The notes beneath the pieces are model-generated. The model searched no databases and had not been told where the DNA came from. It saw only the letters and a program-made list of their open reading frames with translations. 64,000 bases of DNA from Devosia sp. Root413D1 (GTDB taxonomy: Bacteria; Pseudomonadota; Alphaproteobacteria; Rhizobiales; Devosiaceae): NCBI RefSeq assembly GCF_001425235.1, contig NZ_LMEA01000009.1, positions 1 through 64,000 on the forward strand. Direction: 5' to 3'. Shown here piece by piece: positions 40,977 through 50,848 of this stretch (its first letter is position 1; the number at the start of each line of letters is the position of its first letter). Both the position numbers and the translations under genes were made by a program.

Positions 40977-42678
40977 ACCCGACATCGTCCTTTCGGTCCG
41001 AGATCTGACCGTCGACTTCACCCAGCGTCAGGGCAGCTTCCGCGCCGTCGACGGCGTCAGCTTCGATTTGCGCGCCGGCCGCACGCTGGGCATCGTCGGC
41101 GAAAGCGGCTCGGGCAAATCCGTCACCGCGCGCGCCCTGATGCAACTGGTCGATCCGCCCGGGCGGATCACCAGCGGTTCGATCCGGCTGGGCGAGATCG
41201 ACATCGCGCAACTGCCGCGGCGCGGCGAAGCCATTCGCGCCATTCGCGGCGCCGATATCTCGATGATTTTCCAGGAGCCGATGAGCTCGCTGTCGCCGGT
41301 GCATACCATCGGCGCGCAGGTGATGGAGGTGCTCGAGCTGCATTTAAAGCTCGACCGCAAGGCGGCGCGGGCCCGCACTATCGAGCTGCTCGGGCAGGTG
41401 GAAATTCCCAACCCCGAACAGGCGATCGATCGCTACGCCTACGAGTTCTCGGGCGGCATGCGGCAGCGGGCGATGATCGCCATGGCGCTGGCCTGTAACC
41501 CGCGTGTGCTGATCGCCGACGAGCCGACCACGGCGCTCGATGTGACTACCCAGGCCGAAGTACTCGACCTGATCGGCCGCATCCAGCGCGAACGCGGCAT
41601 GGCGATGCTCCTCATCACCCACGACATGGGCGTGGTGGCCGAGACGGTCGATGACGTGGCGGTGATGTATCGCGGGCAGGTGGTCGAGGCCGGGCCGGTG
41701 GACCAGGTCTTCCACGGCGCCACCCATCCCTATACGCAGCGACTGCTCGCCGCGACGCTGAAGCTCGAGCAGCCGGCAGCGCGCCCGGCGCTATCGGTCG
41801 TATCGTCGCCGATCCTCTCGCTGCGCAACCTGGGCAAGACCTATCAGCTCGGCATCGGCGCCTTCGGCGGCAAGGCCAAGGGCACGCTGCGCGCCGTTGA
41901 CGCCGTCAGCCTCGAACTCGCGGCGGGCGAAACGCTGGGGATCGTGGGGGAAAGCGGCTCGGGCAAGACCACCCTGGGGCGGCTGATCCTCCGCACCGTG
42001 GAGCCGACCGATGGCGAGGTGGTTTACTCGCCGCCCGGCGCGGCGCCGGTTGTGGTGCGGACGCTCGATAAGGCGGGGCTGCGCAACCTCTACAGCGAGA
42101 TCCGCTTCATCTTCCAGGATCCGTTCGCCTCGCTGAACCCGCGCATGACCGTGCGCCAGATCGTCGGCGAGCCGTTGCTGATCAACCGGCGCGGTTCGGC
42201 CGCTGAGATCAACGCCCGGGTCAGCCAGCTGCTCGAGCTGGTCGGGCTCGATGCCGAGATGATGGATCGCTACCCGCACGCCTTTTCCGGCGGCCAGCGC
42301 CAGCGCATCGGTATCGCCCGGGCGCTGGCGCTCGACCCCAAGGTACTGATCGCCGACGAGCCGACCTCGGCGCTCGACGTGTCGATCCGCAGCCAGATCC
42401 TCGACCTGCTGATCGAACTCAGGCAGCGGCTGGGGCTGAGCTTCATCTTCATCAGCCACGACATCGGCGTGATCCGCTATTTCTGCGACCGGGTCGCGGT
42501 GATGCGGCGCGGCCGGGTGGTCGAGGTCGGCGACGCGCAGACCATCTGTACGTCGCCCAGCCATCCGTATACGCAGGCACTGATCTCTGCCGTGCCCTAT
42601 CCCGATCCGCGCCGCCCGCGCATGCAGCAGCGCGCCCGCTACACCGAAACTTCCTTGGGCGTCGCTACGCTTCGTTGA
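40966..42678 (+). CDS. Fused OppD-OppF double ATP-binding protein
   Basis: This 570-aa protein carries two complete ABC ATPase modules in one chain. The first has [24 protein letters not shown] and [12 protein letters not shown]. The second, from about residue 285, has [24 protein letters not shown] and [12 protein letters not shown]. In the first importer these are two separate genes. The ATG at 40966 is chosen over one at 40939 because it reads directly into the conserved ATPase start after MTAEPDIVL, and the overlap with the permease is then 11 bp. The C-terminal oligopeptide domain is short and lacks the Cys-rich motif. Confidence 0.9.
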   Translation: MTAEPDIVLSVRDLTVDFTQRQGSFRAVDGVSFDLRAGRTLGIVGESGSGKSVTARALMQLVDPPGRITSGSIRLGEIDIAQLPRRGEAIRAIRGADISMIFQEPMSSLSPVHTIGAQVMEVLELHLKLDRKAARARTIELLGQVEIPNPEQAIDRYAYEFSGGMRQRAMIAMALACNPRVLIADEPTTALDVTTQAEVLDLIGRIQRERGMAMLLITHDMGVVAETVDDVAVMYRGQVVEAGPVDQVFHGATHPYTQRLLAATLKLEQPAARPALSVVSSPILSLRNLGKTYQLGIGAFGGKAKGTLRAVDAVSLELAAGETLGIVGESGSGKTTLGRLILRTVEPTDGEVVYSPPGAAPVVVRTLDKAGLRNLYSEIRFIFQDPFASLNPRMTVRQIVGEPLLINRRGSAAEINARVSQLLELVGLDAEMMDRYPHAFSGGQRQRIGIARALALDPKVLIADEPTSALDVSIRSQILDLLIELRQRLGLSFIFISHDIGVIRYFCDRVAVMRRGRVVEVGDAQTICTSPSHPYTQALISAVPYPDPRRPRMQQRARYTETSLGVATLR

Positions 42679-42692
42679 ATGCCCAAGGTATT

Positions 42693-42750
42693 GATTTTGT
42701 CGCGCTTTCGAACCGGAAAAGTCTGCAACTTTTCCTGAAAGCGCTCTAGA
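42693..42750. repeat. Palindromic intergenic repeat, family A, copy 2
   Basis: It reads GATTTTGTCGCGCTTTCGAA ... AGCGCTCTAGA, and its reverse complement closely matches the copy at 691-749. The internal GGAAAAGT/ACTTTTCC inverted repeat is kept. Confidence 0.7.
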
Positions 42751-42764
42751 GAAAGAGGAACAAA

Positions 42765-43631
42765 ATGGTCAAGGCAGCTTTCCTGGGGCTCGGCGTCATG
42801 GGCTACCCGATGGCCCGGCATCTGAAGGCCAAAGGGCACGAGGTCACCGTCTACAACCGCACCACGGCAAAGGCCGAAAAGTGGGTGTCGGAGCAGGGCG
42901 GCCGGCTGGCGAAGACGCCGGCAGAAGCGGCGGCAGGGCAGGACATCGTCTTCGCCTGTGTCGGCAATGACGATGATCTGCGTCAGGTGACACTGGGTGC
43001 CGAGGGCGCCTTCAAGGCGATGGCAAACGGTGCGGTGTTCGTCGACCACACCACCGCATCGGCCGGCATTGCGCGCGAACTCCATTCCGCGGCCTCCGCC
43101 GCGGGCTTCGGCTTCCTCGATGCGCCGGTCTCGGGCGGGCAGGCCGGCGCCGAGAATGGCCAGTTGACCGTGATGGTCGGCGGCGACCAGGCGACCTTCG
43201 AGATCGCCCAGCCGGTGATCATGAGCTTTGCCAAGGCGGCGCGGCTCCTTGGTGCGCCCGGCGCCGGCCAGCTCGCCAAGATGATGAACCAGATCTGCAT
43301 CGCCGGGGTGGTGCAGGGGCTGGCCGAGGCCATCCATTTCGGCAAGCAGTCGGGCATGGATATCGAGGCGGTGATCGACGTCATTTCGAAGGGCGCCGCC
43401 CAATCCTGGCAGATGGAAAACCGCTACAAAACCATGAATGCCGGCAAGTTCGACTTCGGCTTCGCCGTCGACTGGATGCGCAAGGATCTGGGCATCGTGC
43501 TCGAGGAAGGGCGCGCCAATGGCGCCAAGCTTCCGCTCACCGCGCTGGTCGATCAGTTCTATGCCGAAGTGCAGGCCATGGGTGGCAAGCGCTGGGACAC
43601 CTCGAGCCTCCTCGCGCGGTTGGAGCGCTGA
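42765..43631 (+). CDS. Beta-hydroxyacid dehydrogenase (3-hydroxyisobutyrate dehydrogenase family)
   Basis: This 288-aa protein has the NAD(P) motif FLGLGVMGYPMA (6-17) and NRTTAKAE after the second strand, which suggests NADP preference. The substrate motif DAPVSGGQAGAENGQLTVMVGG (119-140) and catalytic Lys172 (GAGQLAKMMNQI) are also present. The family covers tartronate semialdehyde reductase and 6-phosphogluconate-like enzymes, so it could reduce a semialdehyde from the aldolase steps. AAAGAGG lies 5 bp before the ATG. It follows the importer after a repeat and precedes the ROK regulator by 8 bp. Confidence 0.9.
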   Translation: MVKAAFLGLGVMGYPMARHLKAKGHEVTVYNRTTAKAEKWVSEQGGRLAKTPAEAAAGQDIVFACVGNDDDLRQVTLGAEGAFKAMANGAVFVDHTTASAGIARELHSAASAAGFGFLDAPVSGGQAGAENGQLTVMVGGDQATFEIAQPVIMSFAKAARLLGAPGAGQLAKMMNQICIAGVVQGLAEAIHFGKQSGMDIEAVIDVISKGAAQSWQMENRYKTMNAGKFDFGFAVDWMRKDLGIVLEEGRANGAKLPLTALVDQFYAEVQAMGGKRWDTSSLLARLER

Positions 43632-43639
43632 CCGGTATC

Positions 43640-44881
43640 GTGAGCGCGGAGAGCGACCAGGCTCCGGTTCGTCCCGCGCAGCTGCCGCCGGTGGCGCGGC
43701 AGCTGTCGGTTCGCGCCATCATGGAAACCATCCTGCTCAATGGCCCGACCTCGCGGGCCATGCTGGCGAAACATACCGGCCTGTCGCGCCAGACCACCAC
43801 GCAGGTGGTGCTGGAGCTCGAGCGCGACGGCTGGCTCGAAGTCTCGGGCAAGATGCAGGGCAAGCTCGGCCGCAGCGCCCCGACCTACGAGCTCACCGCC
43901 GGGTCGGCCTATGTGCTGGGCATCCGGCTCGAGGGTGAGATCGCGCAGATCGCGCTGGCCAATATCCGCGGCGAGGTGGTGGGCGAGATCGCCGCCGCCA
44001 CCGACCCGCGTGGTGGCACCAATGTGGTGCGCCAGATCGGCGTGCTCTATCGCGAACTGACCGACACGCTCGGGGTGCCGCGCGATCGGGTGAAGCTGGT
44101 GGTGGTCGGCAGCCCCGGCGTGGTCGACCCGGTCACCGGCCATATCGACATCGCCCCCTCCATTCCGCACCTCGGCGACATCAACGTGGTCGACGAGCTG
44201 CGCTCCGAGATCGGCGTGCCCCTGACCATCGAGAACGGCGTCAAGCTCTCGGCGCTGGGCGAGCTGTGGCAGGGCGTCGCCCGCGGGGCGCGCAACTTCG
44301 CCTATTTCGGTGTCGGGCGCGGCGTCGGCATGGGCATCGTCGCCGATGGCAAGCTGCTGCGCGGCGGGCGCGGGGCGGCCGGCGAAATCGCCTACCTGCC
44401 GCTCGGCGGCAACCCGTTCGATCCCTCCGGCTTCGCCTCGGGCACCTTCGAGACGGCGGCCAATGTCGATGCGCTGCAGCGGCGCTACGAGGGCTATGGC
44501 GGTGCCGCCGGCTTCTCGGTGACCGAGATCCTCGCCGCCTATGGCCAGGGCGAGGCGGCCGCCGTCGCCGCCATCGACGAGACCGCCCGCTTGTTGGCGT
44601 TGGCGATCGGCGCGGTGCATGCGGTGATCGATGTCGACCTGATCGTCTTCGGCGGCAGCATCGGGCTCAGGCCCGAGATCGTCGAACGGGTGCGCGGCCT
44701 GCTGCCGCGGCTGATGCGCGAGCCTCCGAAAGTCGAGGCCAGCGCGCTGGCCGACCGCGCCACCTTGGTGGGCGCCCTCGGTGAGGCGCTGCATCGCTTG
44801 CATGCCGAACTATTCGGCGTCGAAGCCGTCCGCCGCGAACTGACGCTGTCCGACCTCGGCAAGGGCCGCACACCGCGCTAG
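43640..44881 (+). CDS. ROK-family transcriptional regulator (NagC/XylR type)
   Basis: This 413-aa protein has an N-terminal winged helix (about 20-80; TSRAMLAKHTGLSRQTTTQVV) and a C-terminal ROK sugar-binding domain. The latter has VVVGSPGVVDPVTGHI, the catalytic-Asp region replaced by TIENGVKLSALGE, and YFGVGRGVGMGIVADGKLL. The ROK zinc Cys cluster is missing (PLGGNPFDPSG in its place) and there is no Asp at the kinase position, so it is a regulator only. It starts at a GTG 8 bp after the dehydrogenase and probably controls the sugar genes on either side. Confidence 0.87.
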   Translation: MSAESDQAPVRPAQLPPVARQLSVRAIMETILLNGPTSRAMLAKHTGLSRQTTTQVVLELERDGWLEVSGKMQGKLGRSAPTYELTAGSAYVLGIRLEGEIAQIALANIRGEVVGEIAAATDPRGGTNVVRQIGVLYRELTDTLGVPRDRVKLVVVGSPGVVDPVTGHIDIAPSIPHLGDINVVDELRSEIGVPLTIENGVKLSALGELWQGVARGARNFAYFGVGRGVGMGIVADGKLLRGGRGAAGEIAYLPLGGNPFDPSGFASGTFETAANVDALQRRYEGYGGAAGFSVTEILAAYGQGEAAAVAAIDETARLLALAIGAVHAVIDVDLIVFGGSIGLRPEIVERVRGLLPRLMREPPKVEASALADRATLVGALGEALHRLHAELFGVEAVRRELTLSDLGKGRTPR

Positions 44882-44963
44882 CGGGGACAAGCCGGAGTGC
44901 ATTGCAGCGCGGACGCGTGCTACCGCTTGGCCACCACTTGCATGTGCCAGGGACGCCGTCGAA

Positions 44964-45944
44964 ATGCCGAGCTCTGTTTTGTCCCCCGACGAACTGGGGC
45001 CGACCATCTGCGTCGGTGAGATCCTCGTCGAGATCGTCGCAACCACCACCGGCGAGGGGTTCCGTTCGCCGCAGCCGCTGGTCGGGCCGTATCCGAGCGG
45101 CGCGCCGGCGATCTTCATCGATCAGTGCAGCCGCCTCGGCGGCAGCGCCGCGATGATCGGCGCGGTCGGCGATGACGACTTTGGCCGGGTCAATCTCGAT
45201 CGGCTGCGCGCCGATGGCGTCGATGTGTCGGCCGTGGCCATCGATCGTCAGTTCCCGACCGGCAGCGCCTTTGTGCGCTACCGCGCCAGCGGCGCCAGGG
45301 ATTTCGTCTACAACATCGCCACTTCCGCTGCGTCGCGGTTCGGCTGGGACGACAAGGTCGAGGCGCTGGTCCGTCGTGCCGGCCACCTGCATGTCATGGG
45401 CACGGCGCTGTCGATGCCGAGCGCTCGCGAGGTCATTGCGCACGCCGTCGAGATCATCAAGGCGCGCGGCGGCACGCTGTCGGTCGATCCCAATCTGCGC
45501 AAGGAGTTGCAGCTGAGCGCGCCGATCGAGCGGCAATTCGCCGAGCTGGTGGCCAAAGCCGATCTCCTCCTCCCCAGCGCTGACGAGCTCGAGCGCGCCG
45601 CCGGAGTGGACGGGGAAGCGGCAGCGCTCCGGCGCCTGTTCGAGCTTGGCGTCGGCGAGATCGTGCTGAAGCGCGGGGCGGCCGGCGCCAGCTGGTTCGG
45701 CCGCGACGGATCCCGCATCGATGCCGCGGCATTCGCCGTGACCGAACTCGACGCCACCGGCGCCGGCGATTGCTTCGGTGGCGCCTATGTCGCCGGCCGC
45801 CGTCTCGGGATGGGGCCCGAACAGGCCCTCACCTATGCCTCCGCGGCTGGGGCGCGCAACGTTACGGTTCGGGGGCCGATGGAAGGCGCCGGGACGCGGT
45901 CCGAACTCGACACGTTCATCGCCGCTACGCCAAGACACGTGTGA
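44964..45944 (+). CDS. PfkB-family sugar kinase
   Basis: This 326-aa kinase has the N-terminal GG-containing motif (CSRLGGSAAMIGAVGDDDFG, residues 55-74). The C-terminal signature is DATGAGDCFGGAYVAG (263-278), with catalytic Asp269. Relatives phosphorylate fructose, 2-keto-3-deoxygluconate, tagatose or ribose. Near the mannonate dehydratase and hexuronate-type genes, a 2-keto-3-deoxygluconate kinase role (KdgK) is plausible but not proven. It lies 82 bp after the ROK gene. An unusual extended segment (TTTGEGFRSPQPLVGPYPSG) follows the first strand. Confidence 0.87.
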   Translation: MPSSVLSPDELGPTICVGEILVEIVATTTGEGFRSPQPLVGPYPSGAPAIFIDQCSRLGGSAAMIGAVGDDDFGRVNLDRLRADGVDVSAVAIDRQFPTGSAFVRYRASGARDFVYNIATSAASRFGWDDKVEALVRRAGHLHVMGTALSMPSAREVIAHAVEIIKARGGTLSVDPNLRKELQLSAPIERQFAELVAKADLLLPSADELERAAGVDGEAAALRRLFELGVGEIVLKRGAAGASWFGRDGSRIDAAAFAVTELDATGAGDCFGGAYVAGRRLGMGPEQALTYASAAGARNVTVRGPMEGAGTRSELDTFIAATPRHV

Positions 45945-46005
45945 TTGCCGCTTGCATAGGTCCTGCCTTCTTGCCTAAGCAGGTCTCCCGGTTGGGGAAA
46001 GCGTC

Positions 46006-47031
46006 GTGGTCACGATCAAGGAAATCGCCAAGGCAGTGGGCGTCTCGTCCGCGACGGTGTCGCGGGTGCTCAACTTCGACCAGACGCTTTCGGTGACGCC
46101 CAAGACCCGGCAGGCGATCATCGAAACCGCCGAGGCGCTGAAGTATGAGACGCCGCGGGCGCGCAACCGCGCCTATCAGCAGGGGCTCGGCAAGGTGGCC
46201 CTGGTGCACTACCTGCGCCCCGACCAGGAATTCGTCGATCCCTACTATGTCGGGTTGCGGCTCGGCATCGAGAGCCGCTGCCAGGCGCTGAAGATCGAGA
46301 CCATCAAGGTCTACCACACCGACAGCCTGCCCGAGGCCTCGCTGCTGCGCGGTGCCTCGGGGATCATCGCCATCGGGCGGCACGACGAGAACGAGATCGC
46401 CTGGCTCAAGCGGCACAACCGCAATCTGGTGTTCGCCGATTTCGCTCCGCCGACCGACGAGATCGATTCGGTCGAGGCGGACCTGATGCTGGCGACGCGC
46501 AAGCTCCTGCAGTCGCTGCGTGAGGCCGGCTACCGGCGGATCGCCTTTGCCGGCTGGGTCGATGTCTATGACGGGGTGGCGCCGACTCGGGTCGAACGGC
46601 GCTGCCGCGCCTATATCGAGTGGGCCAGGGAAGCCGGGGTGTTCGACGAGCGCATCTGTCTCACCGACGGCAAGACCGAAGACAGCGGCTACAAGCTGAC
46701 CCGCCAGATCCTGTCGCAGCCCGACCGGCCCGACGCGCTGATCACCGCCAATGACAACATGGCCGTCGGCGCCTACCGCGCCATCCATGAAATGGGTCTC
46801 AGCATCCCCGACGACATCGCCGTGGCGAGCTTCAACGACATCTCGGTGGCGCAGTTCCTCAACCCGCCGCTCACCACCGTGCACCTTCCCGCCGAAGAGA
46901 TCGGCGAGGGCGCCGTCGAGCTGCTGCTCGAGCGGATGGGCGGGCGCGAACTGCCCAAGCGGGTGACCTTGGCGACCAGCATTCGCTGGCGCGGCAGCAC
47001 CCGAATCCGGGCGCCGCAGACCGCGAACTAA
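46006..47031 (+). CDS. LacI-family transcriptional regulator
   Basis: This 341-aa regulator starts at GTG with the HTH VTIKEIAKAVGVSSATVSRV (2-21). It continues into the hinge LKYETPRARNRAYQQGLGKV and a periplasmic-binding-protein-like effector domain (ITANDNMAVGAYRAIHEMGL). The region before the effector domain resembles EbgR/MsmR-type repressors of beta-galactosidase and alpha-galactoside genes. It precedes the sugar ABC operon and the GH2 gene, which are its most likely targets. The 204-bp gap downstream has no clear palindromic operator, though CTTGCGCAGAGCGCAT at 47048-47063 is partly symmetric. Confidence 0.9.
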   Translation: MVTIKEIAKAVGVSSATVSRVLNFDQTLSVTPKTRQAIIETAEALKYETPRARNRAYQQGLGKVALVHYLRPDQEFVDPYYVGLRLGIESRCQALKIETIKVYHTDSLPEASLLRGASGIIAIGRHDENEIAWLKRHNRNLVFADFAPPTDEIDSVEADLMLATRKLLQSLREAGYRRIAFAGWVDVYDGVAPTRVERRCRAYIEWAREAGVFDERICLTDGKTEDSGYKLTRQILSQPDRPDALITANDNMAVGAYRAIHEMGLSIPDDIAVASFNDISVAQFLNPPLTTVHLPAEEIGEGAVELLLERMGGRELPKRVTLATSIRWRGSTRIRAPQTAN

Positions 47032-47235
47032 ATATTTACTGAAAATCTTGCGCAGAGCGCATCCCCCGGCTAACACTATGCTGGCGGGAGGGAGACCTGC
47101 ACGACCGCACTGAGCCGACCAAGAGCAAAAAAGCTCGGGCCCGGTTGGTTGCGAGCCACATGAAAGCCGATCCGTCGGCTGCTCATCGTGGCAGCGTCTG
47201 GAGGGACGTCGCGGCTGACGGCAGAGAGGGGGAAG

Positions 47236-48177
47236 ATGTCAGGAACGGATACGGCCCGGGGACCTAAGTCCATTTGGCGGCAGCTGGCGGACAGCAAGGT
47301 CCTCTTGCTGATGTGCGTCCCGGCGATCATTTTCTTCATCGTCTTCAATTACATGCCGCTGCCGGGCGCGTGGATCGCCTTCACCAATTTCAACTACCGC
47401 GACGGGATTTTCGGCAGCCCGTTCGTCGGCTTCAAGAACTTCGAGTTCCTGATCAAATCCGGCCAGCTCTGGACGCTGACGCGCAACACCATCCTCTACA
47501 ACCTCGCCTTCATCGTGCTCGGCAACATCCTGCAGATCGCCATTGCGATCATGCTCAACGAGGTGCGCCTGGCCTGGTTCAAGAAGCTCAGCCAGGCCGC
47601 GATGTTCCTGCCGTTCTTCATCTCGTCGGTGCTGGTCGGCGTCATCGCCTTCAACCTCCTCAACTACGACACCGGCGCGCTCAACGCGCTGATCAAGCAG
47701 ACCGGCGGCGACCCGATAAAGATCTACTCGAGCGCCGGCGCCTGGCCGCTGATCATCATCATGGTGCACCTGTGGCAGTCGACCGGCTATGGCTCCATCG
47801 TCTACTTCGCCGCCATCATGGGCATCGATCGCAGCCTCTACGAGGCGGCGACGGTCGACGGCGCCTCGGCCTGGCAGCGCATCCGTTTCGTCACCCTGCC
47901 GAGCCTCAAGCCGACCTTCATCATCCTGGTGCTGTTCGCGCTGGGCGGCATCATGCACGGCAATTTTGGGCTGTTCTGGAACCTCGTCGGCAACAATGCC
48001 GCGCTGTTTCAGACCACCGACATCATCGAGACCTCGGTCTACCGGATGGTGCTGTCGCAGAACAACTTCACCACCTCCACCGCAGTCGGCCTTTACCAGT
48101 CGCTGTTCGGCTTCGCCCTCGTCATGACGGCGAACTGGATCGTGCGCAGGATCAATAAAGACTATGCACTCTTCTGA
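47236..48177 (+). CDS. Sugar ABC transporter permease (LplB/YtcP type)
   Basis: This 313-aa protein has six hydrophobic segments and the pattern of LplB-like permeases: VFNYMPLPGAWIAFTNFNYR near the start and the EAA loop IDRSLYEAATVDGASAWQRI. The subfamily serves complex polysaccharide fragments in Bacillus and uses large binding proteins. The ATG at 47236 follows AGGGGGAAG. Its end overlaps the next permease by 14 bp. Confidence 0.9.
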   Translation: MSGTDTARGPKSIWRQLADSKVLLLMCVPAIIFFIVFNYMPLPGAWIAFTNFNYRDGIFGSPFVGFKNFEFLIKSGQLWTLTRNTILYNLAFIVLGNILQIAIAIMLNEVRLAWFKKLSQAAMFLPFFISSVLVGVIAFNLLNYDTGALNALIKQTGGDPIKIYSSAGAWPLIIIMVHLWQSTGYGSIVYFAAIMGIDRSLYEAATVDGASAWQRIRFVTLPSLKPTFIILVLFALGGIMHGNFGLFWNLVGNNAALFQTTDIIETSVYRMVLSQNNFTTSTAVGLYQSLFGFALVMTANWIVRRINKDYALF

Positions 48178-49120
48178 CCTGGCACGCCCGTTCGACACGG
48201 AAGGCGTCGGCCTCGGGCCGGCCAAGCCCCGCGCCATCAAGCTCGACGGCAGCGACATCGTGATCCGTTCGATTTCCTACATTACCATCACGCTGTTTGC
48301 GCTGTTCTGCCTTTTGCCCTTCATCATGATGCTGTCGGCCTCGCTGTCGAGCGAGGCGGCCATCATGAAATCCGGCTTCGGCATCCTGCCCAAGGATTTT
48401 TCGCTCGCCGCCTATGAGTGGATCTTCAAGGCGCCCAAGCAGATCATCGGCTCCTATGTCGTCACCATCGTGATGACGGTGTTCGGCACGGCGATTGGCC
48501 TGTTCATCATTTCGATGACCGGCTACGCGCTGCACCGGAAGGATTTTCCGTTCCGCAACCACATCTCGTTCCTCATCTACTTCACCACGCTGTTCTCGGC
48601 CGGCCTCGCCCCGACCTTCCTGTGGGTGGCGCGCGACCTGGGGCTGCGCGGCAACTACCTCGCGGTGTTCCTGCAGCTGCTGATGACGCCGTGGCTCATC
48701 ATCCTGATGAAGAACTTCATGCGCACCGTGCCCTACGAGATCATCGAATCCGGCAAGGTCGACGGCGCCGGCGATTTCCGCATCTTCGCCCAGCTCTGCC
48801 TGCCGATGATGAAGCCGGCGCTGGCGACGATCGGGCTGTTCCTGGCGCTCGGCTACTGGAACGAGTGGTACCTCAGCTCGCTCTACCTGGGCAGCACGGT
48901 CGAGTTCAAACCGCTGCAATACCACCTCTACAACATCATCAACACGGCGAACGCGCTGCGCAATTCCGTGGCCGGCTCCAATGTCAGCGTCACGGCGCTG
49001 CCGAGCAATACGCTGAAGATGGCAAGCGCCATCGTCGCGACCGGCCCGATCCTGCTGCTCTACCCGTTCGTGCAGAAATACTTCGTCAGCGGCATCACCA
49101 TCGGCGCGGTGAAAGGCTAG
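48164..49120 (+). CDS. Sugar ABC transporter permease (LplC/YtcP type)
   Basis: This 318-aa second permease has six transmembrane segments, LTRKDFPFRNHISFL-like loop sequence and the EAA-type loop YEIIESGKVDGAGDFRIFAQ. It pairs with the previous gene product. No ATPase gene lies in the operon, so a shared multi-sugar ATPase (MsmX/UgpC type) encoded elsewhere is probably used. Confidence 0.9.
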   Translation: MHSSDLARPFDTEGVGLGPAKPRAIKLDGSDIVIRSISYITITLFALFCLLPFIMMLSASLSSEAAIMKSGFGILPKDFSLAAYEWIFKAPKQIIGSYVVTIVMTVFGTAIGLFIISMTGYALHRKDFPFRNHISFLIYFTTLFSAGLAPTFLWVARDLGLRGNYLAVFLQLLMTPWLIILMKNFMRTVPYEIIESGKVDGAGDFRIFAQLCLPMMKPALATIGLFLALGYWNEWYLSSLYLGSTVEFKPLQYHLYNIINTANALRNSVAGSNVSVTALPSNTLKMASAIVATGPILLLYPFVQKYFVSGITIGAVKG

Positions 49121-49244
49121 CGGCGGCGAACAACCAACTACGCGGCCGGCGCCGATGACCGGCCGCACCCTCGAAGCCATTCGAGTTGAGGGAAATCTCG
49201 GCAGGAAAGTCGAAGAAGTCAGAAATTCAGAGGAGGAGTCTGAG

Positions 49245-50792
49245 ATGAAGAGAAGGAACTTCGTGCGGGTCGGGGCGGCGCTGCTGGCCATCGGCATCAG
49301 CATGCCGGCGCTGACGGCAGGGGCGTTCGCCCAGGATGCGCCGACCGAGATCACCATGCTGACCATGGGCAACAAGCCCACCAACGGTCGCCTCGAGGCG
49401 ATGCTCGAAAAGCTCAATGAGCTGCTGGTCGCCAAGGTCAACGCCAAGCTCGACCTGTTCTACATCGAATGGGCCGACTGGCAGACCCAGTACAACGTGC
49501 AGCTGCTGTCGGGCGACGACAATGTCGATCTCGTCGCCACGGCCACCGACTGGCTCTACGCCTGGGAGAACGCCGAGAAGGGCGCCTTCCTGCCGCTTTC
49601 GCCGGAAATGCTGCAGGCCAATGCGCCCAAGACCTGGGCGCAGGTCGAGGCCGACGGCCACTGGGATCTGACCAAGCTCGCCGACGGCAAGATCTATTTC
49701 GCCCCCGAGGATAACTACACCCAGTACACCAACCACGGCTTCTTCTACCGCGGCGACTGGGCCAAGGAGGCCGGCTTCGAGAACGGCGAGGTCACCAAGT
49801 TCGAGGATTTCACCAAGTACTTCGAGTGGGTGAAGGCCAATAAGCCCGACGCCTATCCGTGGGATGTGGCGGGCGCCAACGAGGCGGCGCTCACCGGCTA
49901 CATCCAGGGTCATACCGACTTCCAGACCCTGCAGGGGATCAGCGCCGGCAACTACATCCCGTTCCACACCACGGCGGCCAACCCCTTCACCGTCACCTCC
50001 TGGTACATGGAGGGCGACGCCCTGGTCGAAGCCGCAAAGCTCGCCAAGCAGTGGAACGATATCGGTGTGTGGCGCGAAGATGCGCTGAACTACGATGGCG
50101 ATACGCGTGAGGAGCTCTATGCCGGCCTCTCCGGCGTCGAGCAGCACCACACGCAGACCTTCGTCAACGACATCGTCAACAACATGAATACCAAGCAGCC
50201 CGGCTCCGACCCCAAGTTCTTCTACTGGGGCCAGGAAAACGGCAACTTCTTCAAGGACATCTTCACCCACGGCGCCATGGCCGTGAGCGCCTACTCGAAG
50301 CACCCGGAAAAGGCGCTGCAGGTCTATGACCTGATCCGCAACGACAAGGAAATCTACGACCTGTTCAATTTCGGCATCAAAGATGTCGACTACGTCATCA
50401 CTGCCGATGGCAAGCTCGGCTATCCGGAGGGCTACGACTCCTCGACCATGGCGCTGGGTACCGACTACTGGTGGGGTCGCACCGATGAGTTCGAGCTGCC
50501 GCGCACCACGCAGGCTCCGAACCGGGCGGAGATCATCGCCGCGCTCGATGCGAGGGCCAAGGACTACCCGTACTCGACGCTGATCGTGAACAAGCAGAAC
50601 ATCGACTCGACCCTCGCGGCGATGGCCGGCGTGCTGTCGGAGTACATCCCGCAGCTGCAATACGGCAAGTTCGAGGACCCGGCCGCTGCTGTCGCCGAGA
50701 TGCGCCAGAAGCTGAAGGACGTCGGCTACGAGGACGCCCGCGCTTCCATCCAGGCCGACATGGACGCCTGGAAAGCCGCCCGCGGCCTCTGA
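49245..50792 (+). CDS. Sugar ABC transporter substrate-binding protein (LplA/YtcQ type)
   Basis: This 515-aa protein is large for a sugar-binding protein, as is normal for the LplA/YtcQ group. It starts MKRRNFVRVGAALLAIGIS, a signal sequence with RR that may be Tat-dependent, and cleavage is likely after GAFA. Mature features include LFYIEWADWQTQYNVQLLSG and GAMAVSAYSKHPEKALQVYD, typical of family 1/ytcQ. The ATG at 49245 follows GGAGGAG. It ends just before a strong GC hairpin. Confidence 0.9.
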   Translation: MKRRNFVRVGAALLAIGISMPALTAGAFAQDAPTEITMLTMGNKPTNGRLEAMLEKLNELLVAKVNAKLDLFYIEWADWQTQYNVQLLSGDDNVDLVATATDWLYAWENAEKGAFLPLSPEMLQANAPKTWAQVEADGHWDLTKLADGKIYFAPEDNYTQYTNHGFFYRGDWAKEAGFENGEVTKFEDFTKYFEWVKANKPDAYPWDVAGANEAALTGYIQGHTDFQTLQGISAGNYIPFHTTAANPFTVTSWYMEGDALVEAAKLAKQWNDIGVWREDALNYDGDTREELYAGLSGVEQHHTQTFVNDIVNNMNTKQPGSDPKFFYWGQENGNFFKDIFTHGAMAVSAYSKHPEKALQVYDLIRNDKEIYDLFNFGIKDVDYVITADGKLGYPEGYDSSTMALGTDYWWGRTDEFELPRTTQAPNRAEIIAALDARAKDYPYSTLIVNKQNIDSTLAAMAGVLSEYIPQLQYGKFEDPAAAVAEMRQKLKDVGYEDARASIQADMDAWKAARGL

Positions 50793-50803
50793 TCGTCGAA
50801 CTG

Positions 50804-50831
50804 GACCGGGCGGTGTTCGCACCGCCCGGTC
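50804..50831 (+). terminator. Perfect GC-rich hairpin after the binding protein gene
   Basis: GACCGGGCGGTG and CACCGCCCGGTC form a perfect 12-bp stem around TTCG. There is no T-run, so it is more likely a 3' RNA-stabilising or processing element than a full terminator. Confidence 0.6.
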
Positions 50832-50848
50832 GCTCCGGAGGATCCAGC

